Part shown: piece by piece, positions 30,165 through 39,140 of the stretch
Layout of the letters: each line of letters starts with the position of its first letter
Numbering within the stretch: the stretch's first letter is position 1
DNA from: Caecitellus pseudoparvulus
Lineage: Eukaryota; Bigyra: Bicosoecida
Assembly (NCBI GenBank): GCA_965644315.1
Contig: CBFFRQ010000179.1
Coordinates: forward strand, 1 to 64,000
DNA length: 64,000 nucleotides
Direction: 5' to 3'
Position numbers and translations under genes: made by a program
The notes under the pieces: model-generated
What the model was told of the DNA's origin: nothing
What the model saw: only the letters and a program-made list of their open reading frames with translations
Database searches by the model: none

Positions 30165-33086
30165 ATGTGTGCCCTACGATCGCACACTGTCGCTGTGGCT
30201 CTGACCATTGCCGTGTCGTGGCTTTCCGGAGGAAAGAGTGCGGAAATTCCCCACGGCTTCTCTCACACTAGCGCAGCGGCAGACCTGACCATTCACGCCG
30301 ATGGCGCGGCGAGTCGGGTGCATGTTGGGCCTACTTCCGAGATGCATGTTTTCATCGACGTTGGCGCGGGTGCGACGACCTCTGTGCTGGTCCAGGTCTC
30401 GTCAGACAACAATCGCCTGGCTTCGTTCGGCGAAGTGGGAAGCCAGGCGCCTCAATCCTGGCCCGGCGCCTCCTCCTTCACATGGAGCATCCCAGTGCAC
30501 TCGGGCCTGGAGCACATGCTGGCCGAGGGCGTGCCGGCGGGCCAAGGTGTCCTGGTCACGCTGGCCACCCCCGGGGCCGCTGACAATGTCACGCTGCGAG
30601 CGAGCACGCTGGGCGCCGCGAACCCGCTGCCGCTGGAGGCAGGGCAGGTGACGCTGGGCCTAGCCGGCACTGCTCAGCAGCAAAGCTTCGTGTGGACTGT
30701 CGGGCGCAATGCCACGGGCGTGTCGCTGGCCTGGGCTGGCCTGGCGACGGCAGTGCCCATCGGCATGTACGCGACCACGCAGTGGAACGGCTCAGTTTCC
30801 ACGCTGCCTGGGCCCGCCCACAGCGGGGAGGCTTGCTACTGGAGCATTACGGACGGCACGCAGTGGCTGCGCATCGCACCCTGGAACCCTTGCCTGCAGG
30901 GTGCTAGCCCTCGCATCGTCATCACAGCCATTCCTCTAGTCCTGCCAGCGCCGACAGACCTGGTGCCGTGGTCGCTGGTCGCATGGCGCCAGGATCAGGC
31001 TGTGCGCGGGACCTGGGGCCGCCCCACTCTGGGCCTGCCCACCTGGACTGCGTCGGGCTTCGTCGGCTTCACCGGCAACGCCACCAAGGTGTCCTACCAC
31101 CTGCCCCGTCTGCAGAGCATTTCCGCAGCGCTGGCGGGCGGTCCGGGGCGCAGCTTGCCCTCGATGAACCTGTTGTCGCCTGGCCTGGCTCCAGAGGACA
31201 TGAGTAGCGCCCAGTGGGAGTCTGGCACGAACATCGGCCTGGCTTCCCCCGTGTCGTACGGCCTGGACCGTTTCAACATTTTCGTGCCGGGCGAAGCGCC
31301 GTGCAAGAGCGCCCAGACGCGTTTCGGCTTCTCCACCTGCAACAGCACACAAGGCGCATGGGCGACAGGGGACTGGCTGGTCATGCTGTCCTCCACGCAG
31401 TTCAACGGCGCCGTCCCCTTCTCCTCCTGGCGCGAGCAGCCCTCCACGCCCGTCATGCTGACGCTGGGACAGCACTTGGCGCCCCCCGTGAACCACCCCA
31501 CAACCGTCGCGCCGGTGCACTTCCAGCCCACCTGCAGCGCCTGGACTGACGCTGGCACGTGCTCTGCGCCTGGACCCGGCAGCATGGCACTGGGACGCGT
31601 CGCTCTCACTGTCTCCGCGGCCGCTTGGGGACTGGCCGGGTCGCCTGACTCGGACAACGTGCCGCTCAGCGTGTCCCTGCGTGGAGCGTCGTTTAGCGGG
31701 GTGCAGACAGAGCTAGGCCACTCCAACGTGTTTGTGGAGGTGTTCGTGTCGGTGTGCAGCTCTGCGCCGGGTCCACAGAAGTGCACCGCCGCCCACGCCT
31801 GGCCCAGCAACGTGAACGTGTCGGTGGTTTCGCACCAGTTGAACTTCCGCCCCTTCAAGGACGGCGGCGACGCCAACATCCCCCTGACCCTGCCACGCAG
31901 TGCCTGTGCCGCTGAAACCGGCCACTGTGTCGTGTATGTCACTGCACGCCACATGGGCACGGGCGGGAACTGTGGACAGTGCGCGAACGGCATGGGGTTG
32001 GAGGTGGCACTGGGCGGACCGCTGGCCAGGCCCCTGCGTGCGTCAGACTGCCTGAACCCCAACACAGCCTGCACCCTGGCCCCTCTGGACCTGCCGACAG
32101 GGCCCCATGGCGCGGCAGTGACGTTGCCGCCTCAGACTGGGTTTGGCGTGGACGAGGCTGACATTGCCGTGCACGTGGAGGTGTGCCGTGGAAACGCCTC
32201 GCTGTTCCTGTGCTCAGCGGCGGATGGGGCCTGTTCTCCAGGTGTCTTCCAGCGCCCTTGGGCCGGGCAAACACCCGCCCTGGTGGTGAATGCCACGCTG
32301 CCTACCCCAGGCTCGGAGCAGGGGGGTACTGTGGGGCGTTTCTCATTTCCCCGCAGCTCCGGCGGCGTGGTGATCGGAGGCCAAAGCACGGGCGCGGGCG
32401 CAGCATCGGTGCAGATTGTGCTGCGAGATGATGCCCCTGCCTCTGCCCCCCTGGAGTTCAGAAGCGAGTCTGCGCGGCGTGTGCGTGTCTCCGGCATCGC
32501 CAACACACAACGTGGGCGGTCCATTGTCAGCTTTGCGTGTCAGTACGACGTGCAAGTCTCCGGCATCGGCTCCACGCGCCTGTACATGTACCGCTGGGAA
32601 GACGTGCGGGCGGATGACGTGCTGACCACTGGCTGTGGCTTCCGGGCGGCCTGGAACAGCCACCTGTGGCGCAACGGCGCCTGGTCCGCGGGCTCGAACA
32701 GTTTCGTGTGCGGCACATCCACGCAGTCAGTGGAGGTGGTGGGCGCGCTGCAGCGAGGCGTGCAGTACGGCGCCACTGTCGTGACGACCTGCGGCGCCGG
32801 CACGGCTTGCAGCACCTCCCAGCAGGCCCTGCAGCGGGCCGTGTCTCTGCCTGCCTTGTACACTTGGCCGCTGCCGTCCGCGTCGCCAGCCCCGCCTGCC
32901 AAGCTGAAGCCCCGCAAGTCCACCATTGGGGCAGGGGGCATTGTGGGCGTCACCTTCGGCATCATCGGCATGTGTGCCATGATGGGCTTCGTCCTGGGGT
33001 GGCTGTCGCGCACCAAGCGGTCGTCGGGTGCAGCGAGCGCAGACGCCCCTCGTGCGCCTCTGTTGGCGCAGGGCAGTGGGGTGTAG
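30165..33086 (+). CDS. Large type I membrane protein, unknown function
   Basis: A 973-residue intronless protein. It starts with a signal peptide (VAVALTIAVSWLSGG, cleavage likely around residue 25). About 890 lumenal or extracellular residues follow, with scattered cysteines and many N-x-S/T sites (for example NVT, NAT, NGS, NVS). One transmembrane helix lies near residues 923-948 (GGIVGVTFGIIGMCAMMGFVLG), followed by a short basic cytoplasmic tail. The stop-transfer signal is flanked by KLKPRKS and SRTKRSS. No known ectodomain was recognised. A surface or secretory-pathway location is well supported; function is not. Confidence 0.75.
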   Translation: MCALRSHTVAVALTIAVSWLSGGKSAEIPHGFSHTSAAADLTIHADGAASRVHVGPTSEMHVFIDVGAGATTSVLVQVSSDNNRLASFGEVGSQAPQSWPGASSFTWSIPVHSGLEHMLAEGVPAGQGVLVTLATPGAADNVTLRASTLGAANPLPLEAGQVTLGLAGTAQQQSFVWTVGRNATGVSLAWAGLATAVPIGMYATTQWNGSVSTLPGPAHSGEACYWSITDGTQWLRIAPWNPCLQGASPRIVITAIPLVLPAPTDLVPWSLVAWRQDQAVRGTWGRPTLGLPTWTASGFVGFTGNATKVSYHLPRLQSISAALAGGPGRSLPSMNLLSPGLAPEDMSSAQWESGTNIGLASPVSYGLDRFNIFVPGEAPCKSAQTRFGFSTCNSTQGAWATGDWLVMLSSTQFNGAVPFSSWREQPSTPVMLTLGQHLAPPVNHPTTVAPVHFQPTCSAWTDAGTCSAPGPGSMALGRVALTVSAAAWGLAGSPDSDNVPLSVSLRGASFSGVQTELGHSNVFVEVFVSVCSSAPGPQKCTAAHAWPSNVNVSVVSHQLNFRPFKDGGDANIPLTLPRSACAAETGHCVVYVTARHMGTGGNCGQCANGMGLEVALGGPLARPLRASDCLNPNTACTLAPLDLPTGPHGAAVTLPPQTGFGVDEADIAVHVEVCRGNASLFLCSAADGACSPGVFQRPWAGQTPALVVNATLPTPGSEQGGTVGRFSFPRSSGGVVIGGQSTGAGAASVQIVLRDDAPASAPLEFRSESARRVRVSGIANTQRGRSIVSFACQYDVQVSGIGSTRLYMYRWEDVRADDVLTTGCGFRAAWNSHLWRNGAWSAGSNSFVCGTSTQSVEVVGALQRGVQYGATVVTTCGAGTACSTSQQALQRAVSLPALYTWPLPSASPAPPAKLKPRKSTIGAGGIVGVTFGIIGMCAMMGFVLGWLSRTKRSSGAASADAPRAPLLAQGSGV

Positions 33087-33220
33087 GGTGAGCATTGCGG
33101 CGCCCTCAAAATGAACAGCGCAACAATGTCAGTGAGGCGGCACTTGATCACGTGTATCTAGTTCGGTGATTCCTGTTCCCAGCCTTGAGGCTTTGGCGTG
33201 GTGGCAGTGCGGTTTTTGCC

Positions 33221-33571
33221 ATGGCAGCGGGCGGCGAAATACTGCTTCGTGCACCGCAGCAGGAGGCCTCCTCGGGGCTGCTGCAGCCCAGACACGTGGT
33301 GGGTGGCATCCTCATCGGGGGCATCGCCGCCGTCGTGGGTTGGAAAGCCTGGGACGTCTACGACACGTACCAGCTGGGCCTGGCTGAGAAAGCCAAGCGC
33401 GCTGCGGCTGCCAGGGAGCACCGCGAGAAGACCATCTCGCGCGCGAAGAAAGCCGCCACGGCAGGTGCAGCCTTTGCTCTGGCCGTGGGCGTGTGGGTTG
33501 CGGCCAGGCGTATTTCCGCTGGCGTGGAGTCGCTCCTGTCCAGTTCGCAGGCCAAGCGGGCCACTGCCTGA
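33221..33571 (+). CDS. Small two-TM membrane protein
   Basis: The ATG at 33221 (GCCATGGC context) gives 116 residues. Two hydrophobic helices, ~34-53 (VVGGILIGGIAAVVGWKAW) and ~83-100 (AGAAFALAVGVWVAARR), flank a charged Lys/Arg/Glu/Ala helix (AEKAKRAAAAREHREKTISR). The frame opens further upstream only through a TTG. No family recognised; an organelle-membrane protein is possible. Confidence 0.55.
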   Translation: MAAGGEILLRAPQQEASSGLLQPRHVVGGILIGGIAAVVGWKAWDVYDTYQLGLAEKAKRAAAAREHREKTISRAKKAATAGAAFALAVGVWVAARRISAGVESLLSSSQAKRATA

Positions 33572-33820
33572 AGCGCCGGGCGTGCCGCAGCTCATGCAGG
33601 GGGATGCTCGGTCACTCCCCCCCAGATGTCGCTCTGCAGGCAGCAGGTGCCGCACAAGCTGCACATATCTGCTAGGCCTGGTGGTGCGCTTGGTTGCTGC
33701 ATAGCTTGCAAGCATTGCAGCAGCTACCGATATGCCAAAAATGCACTGCTAACACCACAGCAGGGGCGACGCTGTGCTCTGTGCGGAATCCCGTGTGGCT
33801 CTGCATGCTCAGCACACTCG

Positions 33821-35263
33821 ATGGCTGCGGAGGCGCCGTCAGTGCCGGCGACGCAGGGCGAGAGCACGCCTGCCGTGCAGTGGTGGCGTGCTGGGCCCGA
33901 CGGGCAGCAGGTGGGGCCGCTGACGGAGAGTGCTTTGCAGGCTGAACGGGAGGCAGGGGCGATTTCCGACGACACGCTTGTGTGGCATGCTGGCTTGCCT
34001 GGCTGGATGCCGTTGAAACAAGCCTTGGGCGGGGCAGGGGAGGCCGCTGCTGCGGGCGGTGCAAATTCCGCAGATGTGAAGGAGAATTGGTTCTATGCAG
34101 GCGCCGAAGGGGCGCGGTGTGGCCCCGTGCCCCGGCGACAGTTCATGCAGCTGGCCAAGAGCGGCGCTGTGCATGCCGGCACTCTGGTGTGGCACGCCTC
34201 GCTGCCTGAGTGGCTGCCCCTGTCCACCGTGCCTGAGCTGAGCAGCCTACTGGAAGCGGCTGCGGCGGCCGAGGCAGCGGCAGCCAAGCCGCCCCCCGCT
34301 GCCAAGGCCGCCAAGGGCAAGGCAGGCACAGGGCCGGGCCAGGGCGCCCGCAAGCGGCCGCGTGGAGACGCCCCAGGTTGCCTGTACATCAGCGGGTTGC
34401 CGGGAGATGTGTCTGAGGGCGAGCTGGCAGCCTTCGTGAAGGCCGTAGGCATCGTGCGGCAGAACCCCCTCACGGAGCAGCTGTGCATCAAGGTGTACCG
34501 GGACGAGGAAGCCCCCGGCCGCCCCTGCAAGGGTGACGCCGTGGTGCAGTTCCTGCGGCAGCCCTCTGTGACACTCGCCATCACGCTGCTGGACGGCAAG
34601 TCGCTGCGAGAGGGGGGGGCACCCCTGGCCCTGCAGCCCGCCTCGTCCACCCCCGCCGCCTTCAACGCTGGCACAGCAGGGGGTGGCGGCAAGCGGCCTC
34701 GTCTCTCTGAGCGCGAGCGGCAGATCTTAGCGGTGCGGGGGCGTGAGCAAGACGCACAGTTGTCCTGGTCGCACCAGGGCGAGTACGACCGCAGCACGGG
34801 CGGGTACAAAATGGTCATCATCAGCGGCATGTTCAGCGTGCCATCACCCCCCCCTGACCTGCCTGGGCCGTGGGTGGCCGAGTTGGCGGAGGAGGTGCGG
34901 GGCGAATGTGAGGCCAAGTGTGGGAAAGTGGACAAGGTGCGTGTATTCTGGAGCAACCCCGACGGCTGCGTGTTGGTGAAGTTCCTGCACGGCGGCGCCG
35001 CCAGCGAGTGCCTGCGTCTCATGTCCGGACGTCTCTTCGACGGGCGCACCCTGAAGTGCATCCTGTTCGACGGTGTGACGGACTACAGAGGCCCTGCTGA
35101 GCGGGCGGCTGGCAAAGCGGCCAAGGCCATCGTCAAGGGCGAAGCGACAGCGCCCTCTGCAGCTGCTGTGCTGGACACAGCTGCCGGCGACGGTGGCGAG
35201 GAGGAAAGGGGTGGTGACAGCTTCGGCAAGTGGCTGGAGGAGGGCGGCGGCGAGAAGTGGTGA
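33821..35263 (+). CDS. HTATSF1: Tat-SF1/CUS2-like splicing factor with two GYF_2 domains
   Basis: 480 residues, intronless. Two tandem GYF_2 (DUF4339) modules, ~22-70 (WWRAGPDGQQVGPLTE..LVWHAGLPGWMPL) and ~88-135 (WFYAGAEGARCGP..LVWHASLPEWLPL), precede two RRM-like domains: CLYISGLPGDVSEGELAAF (~187) and VIISGMFSVP...GRLFDGRTLKCILFDG (~330-425). Spacing and the C-terminal GRxFDGRT motif match the U2AF-homology motif of Tat-SF1/CUS2, which works with SF3B1 during U2 snRNP recruitment. The tail is acidic. The frame remains open upstream, but 33821 is the first ATG giving a GYF_2-proximal start. Confidence 0.82.
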   Translation: MAAEAPSVPATQGESTPAVQWWRAGPDGQQVGPLTESALQAEREAGAISDDTLVWHAGLPGWMPLKQALGGAGEAAAAGGANSADVKENWFYAGAEGARCGPVPRRQFMQLAKSGAVHAGTLVWHASLPEWLPLSTVPELSSLLEAAAAAEAAAAKPPPAAKAAKGKAGTGPGQGARKRPRGDAPGCLYISGLPGDVSEGELAAFVKAVGIVRQNPLTEQLCIKVYRDEEAPGRPCKGDAVVQFLRQPSVTLAITLLDGKSLREGGAPLALQPASSTPAAFNAGTAGGGGKRPRLSERERQILAVRGREQDAQLSWSHQGEYDRSTGGYKMVIISGMFSVPSPPPDLPGPWVAELAEEVRGECEAKCGKVDKVRVFWSNPDGCVLVKFLHGGAASECLRLMSGRLFDGRTLKCILFDGVTDYRGPAERAAGKAAKAIVKGEATAPSAAAVLDTAAGDGGEEERGGDSFGKWLEEGGGEKW

Positions 35264-35330
35264 GGCACGCGGCCACGCTGGCCCACAGCCCTCTGCAGGG
35301 CGGCGTACACTGCAGCACTGCCCTGCAGAC

Positions 35331-35989
35331 TCAGTACAGCCCGCCACCCGCTGGCAGCAGCGCCTCTCCCCCCCCTCGGCCGCCTGCTCCGGGCTGCACG
35401 TAGTGGGGCTTTTGCCCCACAGCGCCAGCTTCAGGGGCGCCGATGGGCTGCCAGTAGTTCACGCCATCGTCCAGGATGGTGGCGTCGTGGTCCAGTTGCT
35501 GCTGGTTGAACACTGCCTCGTTGTAGTCCTGTGGCGCAGTGGTGGGGGTGGCAATGGGAGTGCAATAGTGTGTGGCTGTGTGCAGTGCAAGGAGCGCAGA
35601 CGCACCTGGCACATCTGGCTGAGGTTGATGCCGTCCACAATCCACCCGATGACGAAGAAGCCCAGGGTGAAGGTCCACAGCAGGCCGCCCTTCCAGTCGC
35701 CCAGGTAGTACCTCTGCACACCAGCGAGGGCGAGGGGGGGCAGGTGCGTGCGCCGCGCACACAGCGCTGCACGGCAGGCTGCAACACACATGGGCACCCA
35801 GAATGCCTGCGGAGAGGGAGTGCCAGGCCGTGTCGGGTGTGCTGGGGTGGCGCGGGAAGCCGCCAAGCTGGCGAGTTGGTTTGTCGCCCAGCAAAGGCAG
35901 TGCACCAGGGTGCGCTGCTCATCGCGCCACGCACCAAAGGGGAACCAACACAAGTATGCACACGTCACATTCACGTAGGAATACTTCAT
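35331..35989 (-). CDS. TM2-domain protein (3 exons)
   Basis: The ATG at 35989 begins MKYSYVNVTCAYLCWFPFG. After an intron starting GTGCGT come RYYLGDWKGGLLWTFTLGFFVIGWIVDGINL and, after a second GTGCGT intron (35529-35605), a soluble tail to the stop at 35331. Together these form a TM2 domain: two helices joined by a G.HR.YLG-like turn. The acceptor of intron 1 is unresolved: AG before AGGTAC at 35713 does not keep phase with the GTGCGT donor, and AGAG before GTAC at 35711 needs a donor 4 bp further on. Total ~120 residues. TM2 proteins are small membrane proteins of varied or unknown roles. Confidence 0.75.
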
Positions 35990-36193
35990 CCTGCCTGACT
36001 TGCCCTGGATCAAGCTCTGCCTGCTGGCGAGGGTGGCATGCGCCTGCCTGGCTCAGCGCGGAGATTCACTGGCGTGAGAAGCAGCGTTGCAGCGGTGCTT
36101 GCGAGCGATCGCAGCAGACAGCGAGCACGGAGGGTGTGCGTTGTGCAGTGTACAAGGACATTCTAATGTGCGCCCGCTGCTGCATTGCCGGCG

Positions 36194-37559
36194 TCACAAG
36201 TCTGCAAAGAAGCCCCCTGCGCCGCGCGAGGCCAGCTTCGCCGAGCCGCCGCCCAGAGCAGCCCCACGCAGGTCAGTGTCGCCGTCGGAGTCACTGGACA
36301 GCTCTTCGTCCTCATCCCGCCACACGGAGGTGGCCGCCTCTGCGCCCAGCACTGTGCCTGTGCCTCGCGCAGAGGTCTTGGCTGCCGCGGCAGCAGCCTG
36401 CAACGCACCGCTCGCAATGCCCGCCCGAATGCCGCTGATGTCCCAGAACTGCACCGACTCGCCGTGGGCGGTGGATGCGACCAGGTCGCCGCCCCTGCTC
36501 AGTGCGATGCGCTCCACGCCGCCGTCCTCATGCTGCCCCACCAGGGCCAACACTGCGTTGGGCTGCACGCTGATGGCGCGCAGATTGCCGTCGTCTGTGC
36601 CAGCCAGAACGACATCCTCCGTCAACGGCAGCAGGCAGTTCACGCTGCCTGGGTGCCCTGGGTACCTGTCACTCAAGTCCTCCCACTTCCCCCAAGTGTA
36701 TGTGGCCAGCACACCGTCCGTGGTGCCTGCCAGGAATTTCTTGCCGCCCTTGACCACGGCGCCACAGGTCAGCTCTTCCTCCAGCTGGTCGCTGCGACCG
36801 ACGACGGAGCCATTGCGCAGGTCCACCACGGACAGCGTGCCGTCCCCCGCCGTCACCAGCAGGCTCTGCTTGGCCAGCACTGGTGTGAAGCTGGTGATCA
36901 CGTCGGCGTGGTGGCGGAGCTTGTACGCGACCTTGCGCGAACGCACGTCCCACACCTTCACCACGCCGTTGTCGTCGCCAGTGGCGAGGATGTGCCCTGC
37001 GAACAGGCTCATGGCGTTGATGGGCGCCCTGCGAAGGGTGGGGCAGTGTTGCGCGAGGGCCAGTCGTGCACAGTGACTCTGCGGTCGGCGCCGTACTTGT
37101 GAGCACCCTCCTGCTGCCACGCGACCGCCCCATTTTGGTCCAAGCCGCAGATGCTCTTATCGCTGGAGGCCGTGAAGAGATCTGTGAGGGTGCAGTGGGT
37201 GTGGGGTGCGTGAGCCAGGCTCGCAATTTCCGCAGGAAGAGCGAGGCGACCGAAACGCACTCAGACCGTCCGCAGAGAACTGCATGCACCGCACCGAGGA
37301 AAGGTGATGCGTTAAGGTGGCCATGAGGACGTTCTCAGTGACGCCATACTTGTGCCTGCACTTGCGGGGCGGCAGGGCGACGTTGCCTGCGAGGCGGTCA
37401 AGTTCCGCAACGCGAACCCACGCACAGCTCGAGACTGCCGTCAATCAGCCCGACTGCGATGACATCCTGTGTGGGGTGAAAGGCAATGTCAAACACTGCG
37501 CTCTTTGTTTCGATGTCCTGTGGCTCCGTGGGCCCGCCAGCCGCCGTGGCAGCGGCCAT
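36194..37559 (-). CDS. WDR55: WD-repeat protein 55 (4 exons)
   Basis: Exons 37559-37426, 37355-37267, 37181-37097 and 37028-36194 join in frame to 380 residues, almost the length of human WDR55 (383). Conserved blocks follow the family order: FDIAFHPTQDVIAVG, DLFTASSDKSICGLDQNG, AHKAPINAMSLFAGHILATG, VTAGDGTLSVVDLRN, GTTDGVLATYTWGKWEDLSD, PNAVLALVGQHEDGGVE, SVQFWDISGIR, then an acidic Ser/Asp stretch and FFADL at the end. WDR55 (yeast Jip5) functions in rRNA processing and ribosome biogenesis in the nucleolus. Intron 2 contains a copy of the recurrent 12-mer. Confidence 0.92.
37223..37234 (-). repeat. Recurrent 12-mer TGCGGAAATTGC, copy 5
   Basis: An exact copy on the sense strand of WDR55, within intron 2, about 330 bp inside its start codon. 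Confidence 0.6.
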
Positions 37560-37745
37560 GCTTGATGTTGCTTTGGGCTGAGAAAGGCGGCCCGGCCAAG
37601 GAGCGAGGGCCAGCCCCACGCTGCACCCTGTGAAATTACGGTACGACACTGGGCAAGTTGCTGCCGTAGGCAAGATGTGGGATTGTGTATTGTTGGTGGC
37701 CGGCGGTGGCTGCTCTCAGCCGCCAGCCGTAGCCCTGCCAGCACC

Positions 37746-38618
37746 TCAAAAGACGGTGATGAGGGCGAAGCAGGCAAAGAGCAGGAAGGAGGGGTACGCC
37801 AGCAACCACCTGTGCTCCCTCATGTGCGTGGTGGCCTCGAAGAACCGCACGGAAGAGTACGTGCTCCAGCCCACGGCGCCCAGGGTGAGGATGCTGCCAA
37901 GGATGCCGGTCATGGACACGAACACAGTCAGAACAGCGATGAGGATGATGGGCAGCAGGCAGTAGCCGAAGACCGACAGCACGCGTGTGAAGCCGATGGG
38001 GATGTGGTCCGAGTCGTGCGCCGTGCTGGACATGAGGTTCAGCACAGTCCACAGCGCGCCACAGCCCAGCAGGCCGAAGGAGTAAATGTACCCGAAATGC
38101 ACCTTGCCAGTCTGTGGTGACGGAGAGGGGGTGTGTGGGCGGGACGGGGCGTGCACGCTGCCCTGCCGCGGCACGCACAAAGAGCAGGCAGAAACCCAAC
38201 ACCAAGCAGAAGACCAGTGGCCCCGCCAAGTCCGAGTCCTGCATGAAACTCTCATTAATCGGGCGCATGGGGTTCAGCACTTCCAGGGTTTTTTCCTTGA
38301 TGTGGTCGGGGTAGATCTCCAGCTCCTCCAGCAGCGGGATGGAGTCATCCTCATCATCGTCGGCGCCAGCGAAGCTGCCGCCTGGGCCACCCCCCATGCT
38401 GCCCATGCTGCCCATGCCACCCATGGATGGCGGGGGCTGCATGCCACCACCCCCTCCACCACCCATTGCTGCACCAAAGTCCGTGGCACTGGGCCCCTCC
38501 CCGGTTCCTTGCTGTGAAGTTCGCGAGCGTGGCGGGTGAAACGGCAGGCGAAACGCACGCAGCGTCATTGGGAGTCGTTTCCAGCGCAACGTACCCCCAT
38601 CCAGCCCATTCCGCCCAT
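37746..38618 (-). CDS. YIPF5: Yip1/YIPF5-family Golgi membrane protein (3 exons; N-terminus uncertain)
   Basis: Exons 38618(?)-38595, 38511-38179 and 38111-37746; introns start GTACGT and GTGCGT. A Gly/Met/Pro-rich head (MGGMGWMG...MQPPPSMGGMG) precedes PLLEELEIYPDHIKEKTLEV, DSDLAGPLVFCLVLGF, GKVHFGYIYSFGLLGCGAL, LSVFGYCLLPIILIAV and LLAYPSFLLFACFALITVF, paralleling human YIPF5 block by block with its five TM segments. Yip1 proteins act in ER-Golgi vesicle trafficking with Rab GTPases. The open frame extends upstream of 38618 without another ATG, so a further 5' exon may exist. Confidence 0.9.
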
Positions 38619-39140
38619 GGAATCAAATCCAGATGGTCCAGTTTGGCCACTAGGCCCCTGATGGCGGAAGCGGCAGCTCAGATGGTGTGCCTGGCGCGCT
38701 TTCACGTGGAACGGCTGCGGCGCAGGTTGCGCACCTGGTTCCACGCGCCGTGGTTCATTGTGCCCGCTTGGTGGACGAAGCAGCTCAGCAAGCACGGTGG
38801 TGCACAGCAAAGGCACTAGAGCACGGGTCAATCTGTATGCGGGGCCATGCAGAGGGGCACGCGAGGTGTAGGGAAGGCAGGAGCTGTGGAAGGAAGGGCA
38901 AAACTCACGCGTGCTAATGAGGAGCGATGGCTGCGCCTGTCTACGGGCTGTGCAGTGGCGAGCGAACAGCGATGACGAACGTCAATGCAGCCACATGCAT
39001 GACAATGAATCTGTGCCAGCAAATGTGCGGCCGCCAGGCGAACTGCCTCAGTTGCTGCGTGCATTCGTACATGGCACCGCAGCTCAGACTGGGGCGAAGC
39101 CCAGGCCCGCACTGCATAGCGGTTCGCCGCACATGCGCGT
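38619..39140. other. Intergenic between YIPF5 and mastigoneme-like gene
   Basis: 522 bp. The YIPF5 reading frame continues openly for ~70 codons, so part could be an additional 5' exon. The remainder shows no supported gene. Confidence 0.4.

Noticed and set aside
31094-32074. 326-codon - strand frame opposite the type I membrane protein
   Set aside because: Antisense shadow with no motif; the + frame has a clear signal peptide and TM helix.
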